From an uncultured Poribacteria bacterium (GTDB lineage Bacteria; Poribacteria; WGA-4E; WGA-3G), in the NCBI GenBank assembly GCA_958295855.1, contig OY282383.1:4692481-4756480 (forward strand): a stretch of 64,000 nucleotides of DNA, written 5' to 3'. The translations under genes and the position numbers were made by a program. The notes below the pieces were generated by a model. That model saw nothing but the letters and a program-made list of their open reading frames with translations. It was not told where the DNA came from and searched no databases. Each line of letters opens with the position of its first letter. Position 1 is the stretch's first letter. Shown one piece after another: positions 55,392-63,880 of this stretch.

Positions 55392-57992
55392 GTGCCAATC
55401 AGAACGTTACAAACCTTTTTCACTGTTACCCTCATAACCATCGCCTTCATAACACACGTGCCAGCACAGGATGCCTTGGAGAGTGCTGCACGTCCGTCCC
55501 CGCCGACAGATTATTTCGAGTACATTACCCTGTTTTCAGATGGGAGAATCACGCGCTTTACACAGATGCCGATTCAGGTGTACATTTCGCCTGTCCTCAA
55601 AGAAACCCCGTACTTGGCAGCAATCCGCTATGCGATGCAGGAATGGGAAACCGCCACTGTAGGCGGGCCCTCCCGGGCCCGACTCCGCTTTGAAGAAACC
55701 GAAGTGCCAGCGCATGCTGACATCCGTGTCAGTTGGGGGTACAGTAACTTCATGAATATTCTGGATACTCGGCTTGGCAGCGCGGAGTTAACGCGTTTAG
55801 GTGACAGCACACAAACCGATTTCGCTCAGGAGATGGCGGCTTTTAATATCACTGACGGGGAGGCACGCAACACGCGTAAAGAATTCAAGGTCGAAGTTGT
55901 CCTTATGCTTGAAGGATACGGGACTGTGGGTGAACTGTCGCAGGAGGAGATGCGAACGGTATGTCTCCACGAATTCGGACACGCGATTGGGTTGTGGGGA
56001 CACAGCCCACACCCTGGCGATGTCAGTTATCCTACGGCGACCGCGCAGCGGCCAACAGCACGCGATATAAACACGTTACGGAGACTCTATAACACACCGC
56101 TCAATACGCCACAGCACGAACTCGCTATCAACGCCCTGAAAACCGAGATTCAACGGAAACCGAAGGATTTGCGCGCTCACTACCTGCTTGGCACTGTCTA
56201 TTTTGACAGGGCGCACTTGGGATTTTCTATCAGACCTTGGGCACCTACAGGGACAGGCGAATCATCGGGCGATTTGGAAAATGCGATTGCCTGTTTTCAG
56301 GCATGTCGCCGCCTTGATGCCAACTTTCAGCCGGCAATAGAGAAACTGCTGCAAGCCTACCAAGAGACCGGGAAAACCACTGAAGCGATTAACCTCCTGC
56401 AGAAACGGGCGGCACAAAAACCGTCGCCAGCAGACTATAACACCCTCGGCATCTTCTATTATGGCAAAAAAGAGGTGGAACAGGCGATGCATGCCTTTGA
56501 GAACGCCCTTGTGCTGGCACCCTATCACAAAGCCGCAAGACGAAACCTGCATCAGCTCCTCCGCGAGAAGGCATTCAAAGCGTTGGCGGCAAAAGATTTT
56601 TCCACGGCTACCGAGGCTTTTGAAAAGGCACTGCATATCAAACCCCTTGATGCACCCACCTATCAACTGATGGGAAACGGGTACGCCCAAATTGGGAAGT
56701 TCGAAAAGGCGATTGAGCACTACCTGAAAGCCATCAAAATTAATCCCGTTGACCCGTTAACCCAACAGAATTTAGCGCAATGCTATAACAACTATGGCGT
56801 GATGTTGCGGAACCGTGAGAAATGGGATGAGGCCATCGAGGCCTATCGGAATGCTTTGCAGTTGATGCCAACGCTCCACATCGCACGAACCAACCTAAGC
56901 GATGCCTTCTGGCAAAAGGCCAACACCTATCGAGAAGCCGGACAGATAGATGAAGCTGTGGACGCTTATCTTGCGTTGCTGAAACTCCGGCCAAACGACA
57001 CGCATATCTACAGCCTGCTCGGGGAGTTATATCTCAAAAAAGCGGATTTTTCGTACCGTTCAGCCTCGGAAGTTTCTGAAGGCCCCGACATCCAGGGGAA
57101 AATCTCGTCAGAGGCTTCTGATGCAAATTCATTCTATTCTGCCGCGCTGTCTGCATTTCAAAAGGTTTACGATGCTGAACCCACCGCGGAGCACGCACTG
57201 CATAACCTCATCGCTGCCTATCATCACTACGCTCGAAGCCTCATTCAACAGGAACGCTATGCCGAATCCATTCAGCTACTTGAAGAGGCACTTCGTCTCG
57301 TGCCAAAAATGCCGAGTGGCAATTTTCCTGGCTATGCTGCCGCGCGTCTCAATCTCCGTTTGAGTCTCGCGCATGCGTATCAGAACACAGGGGATTACCA
57401 GCGTGCCGCTGCGGAATTAGCGAGCGTTTTGGCGCAAGAGCCTCGCAACCCACAGGCAAAGGTGGAACAGATTAACCTCCAGATCCGCCGTGGAAACGAA
57501 CTGATGCGGCAACGAAGTTACGCTGCAGCCCTCGCTGAATTTGAGGCGATTCCTGAACCGGCGCGCGATATTGAGATTTACAACATCATCGGCTATCTCT
57601 ACCTTGTACAGGGCGAATATCTGCCAGCATTTGCGGCTTTTGAAACAGTGCTCCAGAAAGATGCCATTAACATGCCTGCTTATAGGAATCTGTTATCGCT
57701 TGAATCGCAGCTTGTCCGGCGGCGTTCCGCGAAAACAAAAGGCGGCCTTTTCGTCAAGGTACACTGCACCCTTGCAATATGTTTGATGCACCGAAAACAA
57801 CCCGAGGCCGCCCTTGCCAAATACGAACAAGCGAAAAATAGCAAATCAGCGACGCACGCGCCGCTTCTATTTGACACAGGGATGCAATTGGTAAGAGGAT
57901 TTCAGGCACAAGGGGATATAGTACGCACCGCAAAGCTCCGGCAGTGGCTGAAAGAACTCACCGACGATTTCAGCCATCTGCTTGAGCGTTAG
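55392..57992 (+). CDS. Secreted metzincin protease with TPR repeats
   Basis: An 866-residue exported protein. GTG at 55392 after AAGGAG; signal peptide residues 1-25 (F-F-T-V-T-L-I-T-I-A-F-I-T). The protease domain, residues ~35-240, has the zinc motif H-E-F-G-H-A-I-G-L-W-G-H followed by a Met-turn-like segment. The rest is tetratricopeptide repeats (N-P-V-D-P-L-T, A-Y-R-N-A-L-Q-L-M type motifs). Residues about 556-578 (S-A-S-E-V-S-E-G-P...) derive from an interspersed DNA repeat inserted in frame between two TPR helices. Confidence 0.85.
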   Translation: MPIRTLQTFFTVTLITIAFITHVPAQDALESAARPSPPTDYFEYITLFSDGRITRFTQMPIQVYISPVLKETPYLAAIRYAMQEWETATVGGPSRARLRFEETEVPAHADIRVSWGYSNFMNILDTRLGSAELTRLGDSTQTDFAQEMAAFNITDGEARNTRKEFKVEVVLMLEGYGTVGELSQEEMRTVCLHEFGHAIGLWGHSPHPGDVSYPTATAQRPTARDINTLRRLYNTPLNTPQHELAINALKTEIQRKPKDLRAHYLLGTVYFDRAHLGFSIRPWAPTGTGESSGDLENAIACFQACRRLDANFQPAIEKLLQAYQETGKTTEAINLLQKRAAQKPSPADYNTLGIFYYGKKEVEQAMHAFENALVLAPYHKAARRNLHQLLREKAFKALAAKDFSTATEAFEKALHIKPLDAPTYQLMGNGYAQIGKFEKAIEHYLKAIKINPVDPLTQQNLAQCYNNYGVMLRNREKWDEAIEAYRNALQLMPTLHIARTNLSDAFWQKANTYREAGQIDEAVDAYLALLKLRPNDTHIYSLLGELYLKKADFSYRSASEVSEGPDIQGKISSEASDANSFYSAALSAFQKVYDAEPTAEHALHNLIAAYHHYARSLIQQERYAESIQLLEEALRLVPKMPSGNFPGYAAARLNLRLSLAHAYQNTGDYQRAAAELASVLAQEPRNPQAKVEQINLQIRRGNELMRQRSYAAALAEFEAIPEPARDIEIYNIIGYLYLVQGEYLPAFAAFETVLQKDAINMPAYRNLLSLESQLVRRRSAKTKGGLFVKVHCTLAICLMHRKQPEAALAKYEQAKNSKSATHAPLLFDTGMQLVRGFQAQGDIVRTAKLRQWLKELTDDFSHLLER
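57060..57126 (+). repeat. Interspersed repeat inside the metzincin-TPR gene
   Basis: The plus strand reads TCAGCCTCGGAAGTTTCTGA, a short spacer, then GAAAATCTCGTCAGAGGCTT and CTGATGC. Same element as 3009-3075 and 63054-63128. It adds about 22 codons without breaking the frame. Confidence 0.8.
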
Positions 57993-58063
57993 CATGTAAC
58001 GTTCGTTTATGGGCGGACTGCTTGTAGGCGAGGTTTCCAACCGCGCCGCTGTGCTGCTTATGC

Positions 58064-58097
58064 AAAAAAAAAAGGGCCGGGCAAACACGCCCGACCC
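58064..58097 (-). terminator. Strong intrinsic terminator of the Spy-like gene
   Basis: On the minus strand GGGTCGGGC pairs with GCCCGGCCC (one G-U/mismatch), followed by ten T. Confidence 0.88.
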
Positions 58098-58121
58098 GAG
58101 TGGCAAGGAGCAACGCCTACG

Positions 58122-58637
58122 CTAACGGTTACCGCCTCGGTTTCGTTCGCCCCCGCCGCCACGCCAGCGGTTCCTGCGGTTTTTCTGTTCCGCCTGCCGT
58201 TTCTTCGTTAATTCGTTGAGTTTCGTCATCTGCTCCTCAGTCAAAACCTCTTTGAGTTTCGCTTGGAATTCAGGCCCGACTGTCGTCATAAGTTTCTGCA
58301 TTTCAGCCATAACCGTTCGCATATCGCCGGACGCTCGCAATTCTTTCATTTTCATTTCAAATGTGTAGCGCGTCGCTTGATAGATAGGACGTGCTTTAAC
58401 GAGCGTCTCGTCGTCAACTTTCACGGCAAACGTCAAGTCTACCCAAGAATTATCGACAATGGACACGGGATTTACCATCTCCATCATGCCACGGTTGCCA
58501 CGGTCGCCACCACGATTTCCACGTTCACTCTGTGCATTCCGGTCCGGCCGCTGTGCTGACGTTGCATGTTCAAAAACGAAAACACCAACTATTGCGATTG
58601 CCGCGATTGCGCTGAGCACAAACCATTTCTGCTTCAT
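58122..58637 (-). CDS. Exported Spy/CpxP-like protein
   Basis: A ~171-residue protein with an N-terminal signal (F-V-L-S-A-I-A-A-I-A-I-V-G-V-F-V-F) and cleavage near T-S-A-Q. The mature part has an Arg/Gly-rich opening, a helical body (TRYTFEMKMKELRASGDMRT) and the L-T-E-E-Q-M-T-K-L-N motif like the LTxxQ of Spy/CpxP proteins, with a basic, Gly-rich C-terminus. Such proteins act as periplasmic chaperones or stress sensors; only the general fold is suggested here. ATG at 58637 or, two codons earlier, 58643. Confidence 0.65.
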   Translation of the reverse strand: MKQKWFVLSAIAAIAIVGVFVFEHATSAQRPDRNAQSERGNRGGDRGNRGMMEMVNPVSIVDNSWVDLTFAVKVDDETLVKARPIYQATRYTFEMKMKELRASGDMRTVMAEMQKLMTTVGPEFQAKLKEVLTEEQMTKLNELTKKRQAEQKNRRNRWRGGGGERNRGGNR

Positions 58638-58670
58638 TTTCATTTCTCCTATCGGAATTTTAATTTTCAA

Positions 58671-58699
58671 AGCCTCAGAAGACTCCAACGAGATTTTTT
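58671..58699 (-). repeat. Interspersed repeat, right-half copy
   Basis: On the minus strand AAATCTCGTTGGAGTCTTCT then GAGGCT, matching the right half of the family at 3009-3075. Confidence 0.55.
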
Positions 58700-59049
58700 T
58701 CTTATGGATTACGTCAGGAAACTGCTGATGCTAATATACAAATCTGTGAACGCCACTTGAACCGCTCTGTGGGACTTATACATTTCTAGTCAAACCTGTT
58801 CAAATCTAACAGGTTCTTCCATCAGTTGCCACACTTCCTGCTTCATCTGCCATCGCCTACCAGTGTAGGGCTTACATAGCATCCACAGGCGTTTAACGTC
58901 TCGGCTAAGCTGTCCGCGACGTGTCGTAACGATTGTTCGTGTCGTCTCAGATGCTGTAGTGAGACGTTGTTGGCTAGGGGTCTCACGTAGGTGTTATCGC
59001 CACCTCCACCGTCGGCTCTGCAGTCGCATTGCCAACTCTTAATCCGCAG

Positions 59050-59082
59050 GTGGTATTCGCCCTGCTTTGCAGGGTAAATACC
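59050..59082 (+). repeat. REP-like hairpin
   Basis: GGTATTCGCCCTGC-TTT-GCAGGGTAAATACC followed by TTTTTC, so on the plus strand it could also stop transcription. Same family as 48484-48515. Confidence 0.7.
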
Positions 59083-59381
59083 TTTTTCACGGGGGGTAGG
59101 CCTGTTCAGCGTGCCACTTCGCATCGTGCAGTAGGAAACGCTACTAACGCTCCATTCACCATCCTCTGTATCTGTCAGATAAGACGACCTCTTTCAGATA
59201 GATTTGATTACATTTGTCAAGATTTGATTACATTTTACGCCACTGCACCGAACCCTCAATCAATTTCCTTCTCTCAAGGACGTTTCCATTTCGTTTTCGC
59301 TTCTTTAGTCAGATCTGTTCAGAAAAGGTTCGCTTTTTTCCTTATTTTTTTCATTCTTGGCAAAATATGTAACGTATATGC

Positions 59382-59387
59382 TATAAT
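59382..59387 (+). promoter_or_regulatory. Extended -10 promoter of murB
   Basis: TGC-TATAAT (extended -10) lies 21 bp before the murB ATG; a TTGGCA at 59357 is 19 bp upstream, wider than ideal. Confidence 0.5.
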
Positions 59388-59408
59388 AGAGAGAAAAGGG
59401 AGGGGCAC

Positions 59409-60332
59409 ATGGATTGGAAAAACGCACTGCCAGACATCGTAACACACCCGAGTTCACGGCTCCGTTTCGGGGAACCGCTGGCCAAACATACCTTTTTTGG
59501 CATTGGGGGCGAAGCGGCGGCCTACTTTGAAGTGGGTACATTAGCAGAATTGGCAGCAGTGGCACATTTTCACCGCCAGTGGGAAGTCCCCGTTGCAATT
59601 ATCGGGCGGGGCTCAAATATGCTGGTGAGTGACACTGGATTCAACGGGATTGCTGTCCGGCTAATCGGTGAATTAGCGAAGTTAGAGATTGATGAAAACG
59701 CAAACGCGGTTTCAGTAGGAGCGGGGGTTTCGCTGCCGCGGCTCTCAAAATCAATGTCGCAACGCGGCTTGAGCGGTGTCGAATTCACCCTCGGCATCCC
59801 CGGTGCAGTCGGCGGTGCGCTGATTATGAACGCCGGCGCATGGGGAAGCAGTTTCGGAGATGTTGTCACGAACGTCACGGTGATGAACGATACTGGTGCC
59901 CTCACCGAGCTAAGCCACGCCGAAGCACAATTTGAATACCGACACAGCGGATTGAGTGCCTACTTCTGTGTGACAGGCGCGACCCTTTCTCTTGAACCCG
60001 GGGATGTTGAGACAGTAACGGCGCAGATGCAAGCGTTCTACAAGCAGAAAATCGCAACACAACCCTTTGCCGAAGAGAACGCGGGATGCATATTCAAAAA
60101 TCCGCCCGGCGATTCTGCAGGAAGACTGATTGACGAATGTGGCCTGAAAGGCTACCGTATCGGCGGCGCGGAGGTGTCAACCGTTCACGGGAATTTTATC
60201 CTGAATGTTGACAACGCGACGGCGGCAGATGTGCTAAATTTAGTTGCACACATCCAAACACAGGTGCGCGAAAACACAGGGCTATCTCTCCAAACAGAAG
60301 TAAAACGTTTGGGCTTTGATGAAGCGCATTAG
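59409..60332 (+). CDS. murB: UDP-N-acetylenolpyruvoylglucosamine reductase
   Basis: MurB, 307 residues, the FAD-dependent second step of UDP-MurNAc synthesis. The FAD-binding segment I-I-G-R-G-S-N-M-L-V-S-D, GIPGAVGGALIMNAGAWGSS and the active-site A-G-C-I-F-K-N-P-P-G-D-S-A-G-R-L-I-D are present. With Cys in the place of the catalytic Ser and no long loop it is the type II form. The gene stands alone, away from other mur genes. A GGGAGGGG site precedes the ATG. Confidence 0.95.
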   Translation: MDWKNALPDIVTHPSSRLRFGEPLAKHTFFGIGGEAAAYFEVGTLAELAAVAHFHRQWEVPVAIIGRGSNMLVSDTGFNGIAVRLIGELAKLEIDENANAVSVGAGVSLPRLSKSMSQRGLSGVEFTLGIPGAVGGALIMNAGAWGSSFGDVVTNVTVMNDTGALTELSHAEAQFEYRHSGLSAYFCVTGATLSLEPGDVETVTAQMQAFYKQKIATQPFAEENAGCIFKNPPGDSAGRLIDECGLKGYRIGGAEVSTVHGNFILNVDNATAADVLNLVAHIQTQVRENTGLSLQTEVKRLGFDEAH

Positions 60333-60356
60333 CGGCTTCTTGTAGGACTTCTTCCT

Positions 60357-61550
60357 CTAAGGTCGGATAACCGTGCCATCCATTCGGCGCACCGGTGCCC
60401 AGCCACCATTGAGTGGGTGTTCTGGGAACGGGAATCTTGCCGCGAGTTCCTCGTTGACATCAATGCCGAGTCCTGGGGCTTCGCTTGCCCAATAACAGCC
60501 GTCGCGAATCTCAGGGCAACCTGGGAAAACCTCTTTGGTGTTTTCGCCGAAGACATGCTGTTCCTGAATACCGAAGTTATAGCACGCTAAATCCAGGGCA
60601 ACATTAGCCGCATGCCCAACGGGTGAGACATCGCCGGGCCCGTGCCATGCAGTGCGTATGCCGAAGAATTCGCAGAGCGCTGCAAGCTTACGGGCAGGGC
60701 TGATGCCACCGATTTGTGAAATATGCACCCGGATAAAATCGATAAGCCGGTCTTTGATAAGGTGGACGTATTCATTGGGATTGTTGAAGAGTTCGCCCAT
60801 CGCAATGGGAATGCTGGTCTGCTGGCGCATGAGCGGGAAATAGTCAACATCCTCTGGGGCAAACGGGTCTTCAAGGAAAAAGAGGTTATACGGTTCTAGT
60901 CCCTTGGCGAGATTGATCGCTTGGATAGGTGGGATGCGTTCATGCACATCGTGGAGGAGTTCTATTTCGTCCCCAAGCTGTGTGCGTAGGTGCTCAAAGA
61001 GTTTGATGACGGTGTTGACATAGGGTGTCGGTTCAAACGCTGGTGAGCCGCGTCTGCCACCGCCTGCACCATAGGTAGAATAGCCCGGTATTGCCACCTG
61101 TGCGCGTACATAGCGATAGCCTTGTGCCATATAACGGCGGATGCTCTCCGCTACCTCCTCGACAGTGCCCCCGCCTGCATGTGCATAGAGCGTCGCAGCC
61201 TCACGGCATTTGCCGCCAAGCAGTTGGTAGACAGGCATGTTGGCCCGTTTGCCCATGATGTCCCACAGGGCAATGTCCACACCACTGAGCGCGTTGTTCA
61301 ACACCGGCCCATTTCGCCAATAGGAGCTGACAAAACTGGTCTGGAAGATGTCTTCTATGTTTCCAGGGTCCTTCCCGATAAGAAAGGGTTTTAGATATTC
61401 ATCAACAGCGGTTGCAACGGCGAGGGGGCGTTGTGTAAACGTTGCACAGCCGATTCCGTATAAGCCGGAGTCACTCGTTTCAATTTTAACAACGACAAGC
61501 CGAATCCCATCGGGCGCGGTCAAAACGGTTTTAACGTTTGTGATTTTCAA
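60357..61550 (-). CDS. Mandelate racemase/enolase-superfamily dehydratase (RspA/ManD-like)
   Basis: A 397-residue enolase-superfamily protein. It has the capping N-terminal domain (KIETSDSGLYGIGCATFTQR) and the barrel with metal ligands in L-L-H-D-V-H-E-R, F-F-L-E-D-P-F-A-P-E-D and M-G-E-L-F-N-N-P. The later H-G-P-G-D-V-S-P-V-G-H segment is the mark of the D-mannonate dehydratase/RspA group. D-mannonate or a related sugar acid is the likely substrate. The start appears to be TTG at 61550 with GGAGAG upstream. Located next to hyuA. Confidence 0.88.
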   Translation of the reverse strand: MKITNVKTVLTAPDGIRLVVVKIETSDSGLYGIGCATFTQRPLAVATAVDEYLKPFLIGKDPGNIEDIFQTSFVSSYWRNGPVLNNALSGVDIALWDIMGKRANMPVYQLLGGKCREAATLYAHAGGGTVEEVAESIRRYMAQGYRYVRAQVAIPGYSTYGAGGGRRGSPAFEPTPYVNTVIKLFEHLRTQLGDEIELLHDVHERIPPIQAINLAKGLEPYNLFFLEDPFAPEDVDYFPLMRQQTSIPIAMGELFNNPNEYVHLIKDRLIDFIRVHISQIGGISPARKLAALCEFFGIRTAWHGPGDVSPVGHAANVALDLACYNFGIQEQHVFGENTKEVFPGCPEIRDGCYWASEAPGLGIDVNEELAARFPFPEHPLNGGWAPVRRMDGTVIRP

Positions 61551-61600
61551 GGTGGTAACTCTCCCTATTCCATAAGTGGATTGTGGCGTTGGTATAAAAC

Positions 61601-63799
61601 CTACCGGTGTCTCAAAATAAGATTCTGATATGCATCAACGCTGGCCGAGAAATGTGGCGGTATGACAGTCGTCGCGCTAAATTCTGTCACAATCGCCGGC
61701 CCCTCAAACTGATTGCCGGGGCGCAACGCCTCGCGGCGGTAAAAATCGGTTGGGTGGGCTTTCCGGTCAAAGAGCACAGGCTTTTGCGCAACGCGCGCAT
61801 CAGCGGAAACCTCGGCATCTGTGAAGGGCTCAGCATGGAGTGTCGGCTTTTCGGTTTCGCCAATAGCAGTAAGCCGAAGGTTCACCACCTCTACTGTTGC
61901 CTCGGGGCGGGCATAGCTAAATCGTTGTGCATGCGCGGTGTGAAATTCATCGCAGTAGTGGTGCTCTCCGAATCGCGACACGCTGTGCTGGGCATAAGGG
62001 ATATTGAGTTCATAAGATTGCCCTTCATAACGCATATCAAGCGAACGTTCGATTTTGAGCTGCGCTGGGGCGAACCCTTCTGTTTGCATATCGCTTTCTG
62101 CTTGGGCTAACAGTGTGTCAAAGCCAGTGTTCAACCGTTCAAGTAGATGGAGGGTACTGCCCTCGTCTTGTTTTTCAAACTTCCACAACACTGTCTGCGA
62201 GTAGTCTTTGATGACATCTGCGAAGAGCATGCCGTAGGCAGAGAGCAAGCCGCCGTTTGGTGGAATAAGCACCGTGTGGATGCCGAGGTTTTCCGCCAGA
62301 AAGGCAGCGTGCAATCCCCCTGCACCCCCGAAAGAGACGAGGGTGAAATCGCGCGTATCAAAGCCACGTTCGACGGAGATGACTTTGATAGCGCGTTCCA
62401 TTGTGGCGTTGGCAACCTTGAGAATGCCATCTGCCGCTTGCAGGGGCGAGATGCCAAGACGCGACGCGAATTTTTCAATGTAGGTGCGTGTCTCATCGGA
62501 GTCAAGGGACATCTGCCCGCCTAAAAACTGCGTAGGTGCAATGCGCCCTAAGAACAGGTTTGCGTCCGTTACCGTGATGTTTTCTCCCTGTTTGCCATAG
62601 CAGATGGGGCCTGGAGCTGCCCCCGCGCTCTCCGGCCCGACGCGCACTGCGCCTCCCGAATCTATAGTTGCAATGGAGCCGCCACCCGCACCGACGGTGT
62701 GAATGTCAATCAACGGCACCTTGATTGGAAGCCCGCTGATTATGCTTTCAGTAGTCATCGAGATGCCGTTATTACACAAGCTGACATCCGTGGAGGTGCC
62801 GCCCATATCAAACGTAATGATCTGTTCGTAACCGGCTGTTTTGGCGACGTGATACGCACCGATGACACCCCCAGCAGGCCCAGAGAGCACAGTGCGGATG
62901 CCTGCCGATTCACCTCCGTATAGCAAGTTTTCACGCTGGCCTCGGTCTGGCAAGTTTTCAGCGTGCAGCTGAAAAATTCTCGCAGAAATACTGCCCCCGT
63001 TAGAGAGCATCAAGCGTAACGACGTGGTGAACTGTTCAGGCTCCATTTCTTCTTGCGTCAAAGCCCTCTGACGAGATTTGCCTGTTGATTCCTGTGCCGC
63101 AGAAATTAGAGGTGCTGAACCATGTAAAAGTGTTGAAAGGTGTTTTTCCAAGGTGGGGCGGATATAGGCGTTGGCAACGGTAGTACTGAAACGTGCATAC
63201 TCGCGGTATTCGGGTAGGATTTGGTGTGAACACGAAATCGGTATCTCAAGCGTTTCGAGGTGTTTGGCAACAATCTGCTCGTTTTGGGGATTCACGTAGG
63301 AGAAGAGAAAACAGATGGCGATGGCATCCAGTTCCAACGTGGCGAGTTGTGTTGCGAGCGCGTCTAACTCACTGGATTCAACCCCGGTCTGGATGTCCCC
63401 TGTGTACAAGGTTCGTTCTGATAGACCGAAGCGTCTGTTGGCAGGGATGAGCGGTGCAGGACGTTCAGCGAAAAAATCGTAGAGGCTTGGACGCGCCTGC
63501 CTCCCGATTTCTAAAACATCTTCAAACCCTTTCGTCGTGACGAGGGCAATGCGTGCCCCCCTGCGTTCAAGGAGCGCGTTCGTTGCCACCGTCGAGCCGT
63601 GGACAATCTCCAACTCAGGGTAGGCACAAGGCGCTACCCCTACGATGTTGTGCAAGCGCAATATTTCGCCCAGGCCTCGTATCACGGCGTGTGCGGGATT
63701 TTGCGGCGTAGACAGCACTTTGTGCGTGAATAAGCCACCGTTGATGTGCATCACGATGTCTGTGAAGGTGCCGCCGGTATCAACACCAATTTTCTTCAT
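61601..63799 (-). CDS. hyuA: Hydantoinase/oxoprolinase subunit A
   Basis: A 732-residue HyuA-type protein, ATP-dependent amidase of 5-oxoproline or N-methylhydantoin. I start at the ATG at 63799 (M-K-K-I-G-V-D-T-G-G-T-F-T-D) after GGAGGTGG; the upstream frame lacks similarity. Seen: the phosphate motif V-D-T-G-G-T-F-T-D, H-G-S-T-V-A-T-N-A-L-L, L-S-G-P-A-G-G-V-I-G, F-D-M-G-G-T-S-T-D and G-G-A-G-G-L-H-A. Residues about 225-249 come from an inserted DNA repeat (63054-63128), and about residues 51-60 from a hairpin repeat. The HyuB partner is not in the window. Confidence 0.88.
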   Translation of the reverse strand: MKKIGVDTGGTFTDIVMHINGGLFTHKVLSTPQNPAHAVIRGLGEILRLHNIVGVAPCAYPELEIVHGSTVATNALLERRGARIALVTTKGFEDVLEIGRQARPSLYDFFAERPAPLIPANRRFGLSERTLYTGDIQTGVESSELDALATQLATLELDAIAICFLFSYVNPQNEQIVAKHLETLEIPISCSHQILPEYREYARFSTTVANAYIRPTLEKHLSTLLHGSAPLISAAQESTGKSRQRALTQEEMEPEQFTTSLRLMLSNGGSISARIFQLHAENLPDRGQRENLLYGGESAGIRTVLSGPAGGVIGAYHVAKTAGYEQIITFDMGGTSTDVSLCNNGISMTTESIISGLPIKVPLIDIHTVGAGGGSIATIDSGGAVRVGPESAGAAPGPICYGKQGENITVTDANLFLGRIAPTQFLGGQMSLDSDETRTYIEKFASRLGISPLQAADGILKVANATMERAIKVISVERGFDTRDFTLVSFGGAGGLHAAFLAENLGIHTVLIPPNGGLLSAYGMLFADVIKDYSQTVLWKFEKQDEGSTLHLLERLNTGFDTLLAQAESDMQTEGFAPAQLKIERSLDMRYEGQSYELNIPYAQHSVSRFGEHHYCDEFHTAHAQRFSYARPEATVEVVNLRLTAIGETEKPTLHAEPFTDAEVSADARVAQKPVLFDRKAHPTDFYRREALRPGNQFEGPAIVTEFSATTVIPPHFSASVDAYQNLILRHR
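63054..63128 (-). repeat. Interspersed repeat inside hyuA
   Basis: The minus strand reads ACATGGTTCAGCACCTCTAA, a spacer, then CAAATCTCGTCAGAGGGCTT and TGACGCAAG. It matches the element at 57060-57126 in order and orientation relative to the gene but is read in a shifted frame in its second half. Confidence 0.75.
63619..63647. repeat. REP-like hairpin inside hyuA
   Basis: GGGTAGGCACAAGGCGCTAC then CCCTACGAT; 27 of 29 positions match 63835-63863 just upstream of the gene. In hyuA it encodes I-V-G-V-A-P-C-A-Y-P, in a place where the family usually has a variable linker. Confidence 0.75.
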
Positions 63800-63834
63800 G
63801 AATTCTCCACCTCCTCTCTTCCATATCTGTTCAA

Positions 63835-63863
63835 GGGTAGGCACAAGGCACTACCTCTACGAT
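63835..63863. repeat. REP-like hairpin upstream of hyuA
   Basis: GGGTAGGCACAAGGCACTAC then CTCTACGAT. Same family as 63619-63647 and, more distantly, 13527-13553. Confidence 0.75.
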
Positions 63864-63880
63864 TCTTCTCCTTCCAATGC

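Larger units (their letters stand above)
58700..59408. other. ~700-bp intergenic region with possible tnpB relic
   Basis: No intact gene. On the minus strand a frame at 58843-59124 (93 codons, internal start only) contains L-N-A-C-G and V-R-P-L motifs seen in the C-terminal tails of IS200/IS605 TnpB proteins, so it may be a decayed tnpB end. Hairpins CCTAC-CAGT-GTAGG (58857) and CGTCTCA...TGAGACG (58945-58970) are present. Two direct 15-bp repeats GATTTGATTACATTT stand at 59201 and 59221. Confidence 0.4.

Noticed and set aside
62147..62524. 125-codon plus-strand ORF opposite hyuA
   Set aside because: Antisense shadow of a conserved HyuA domain.
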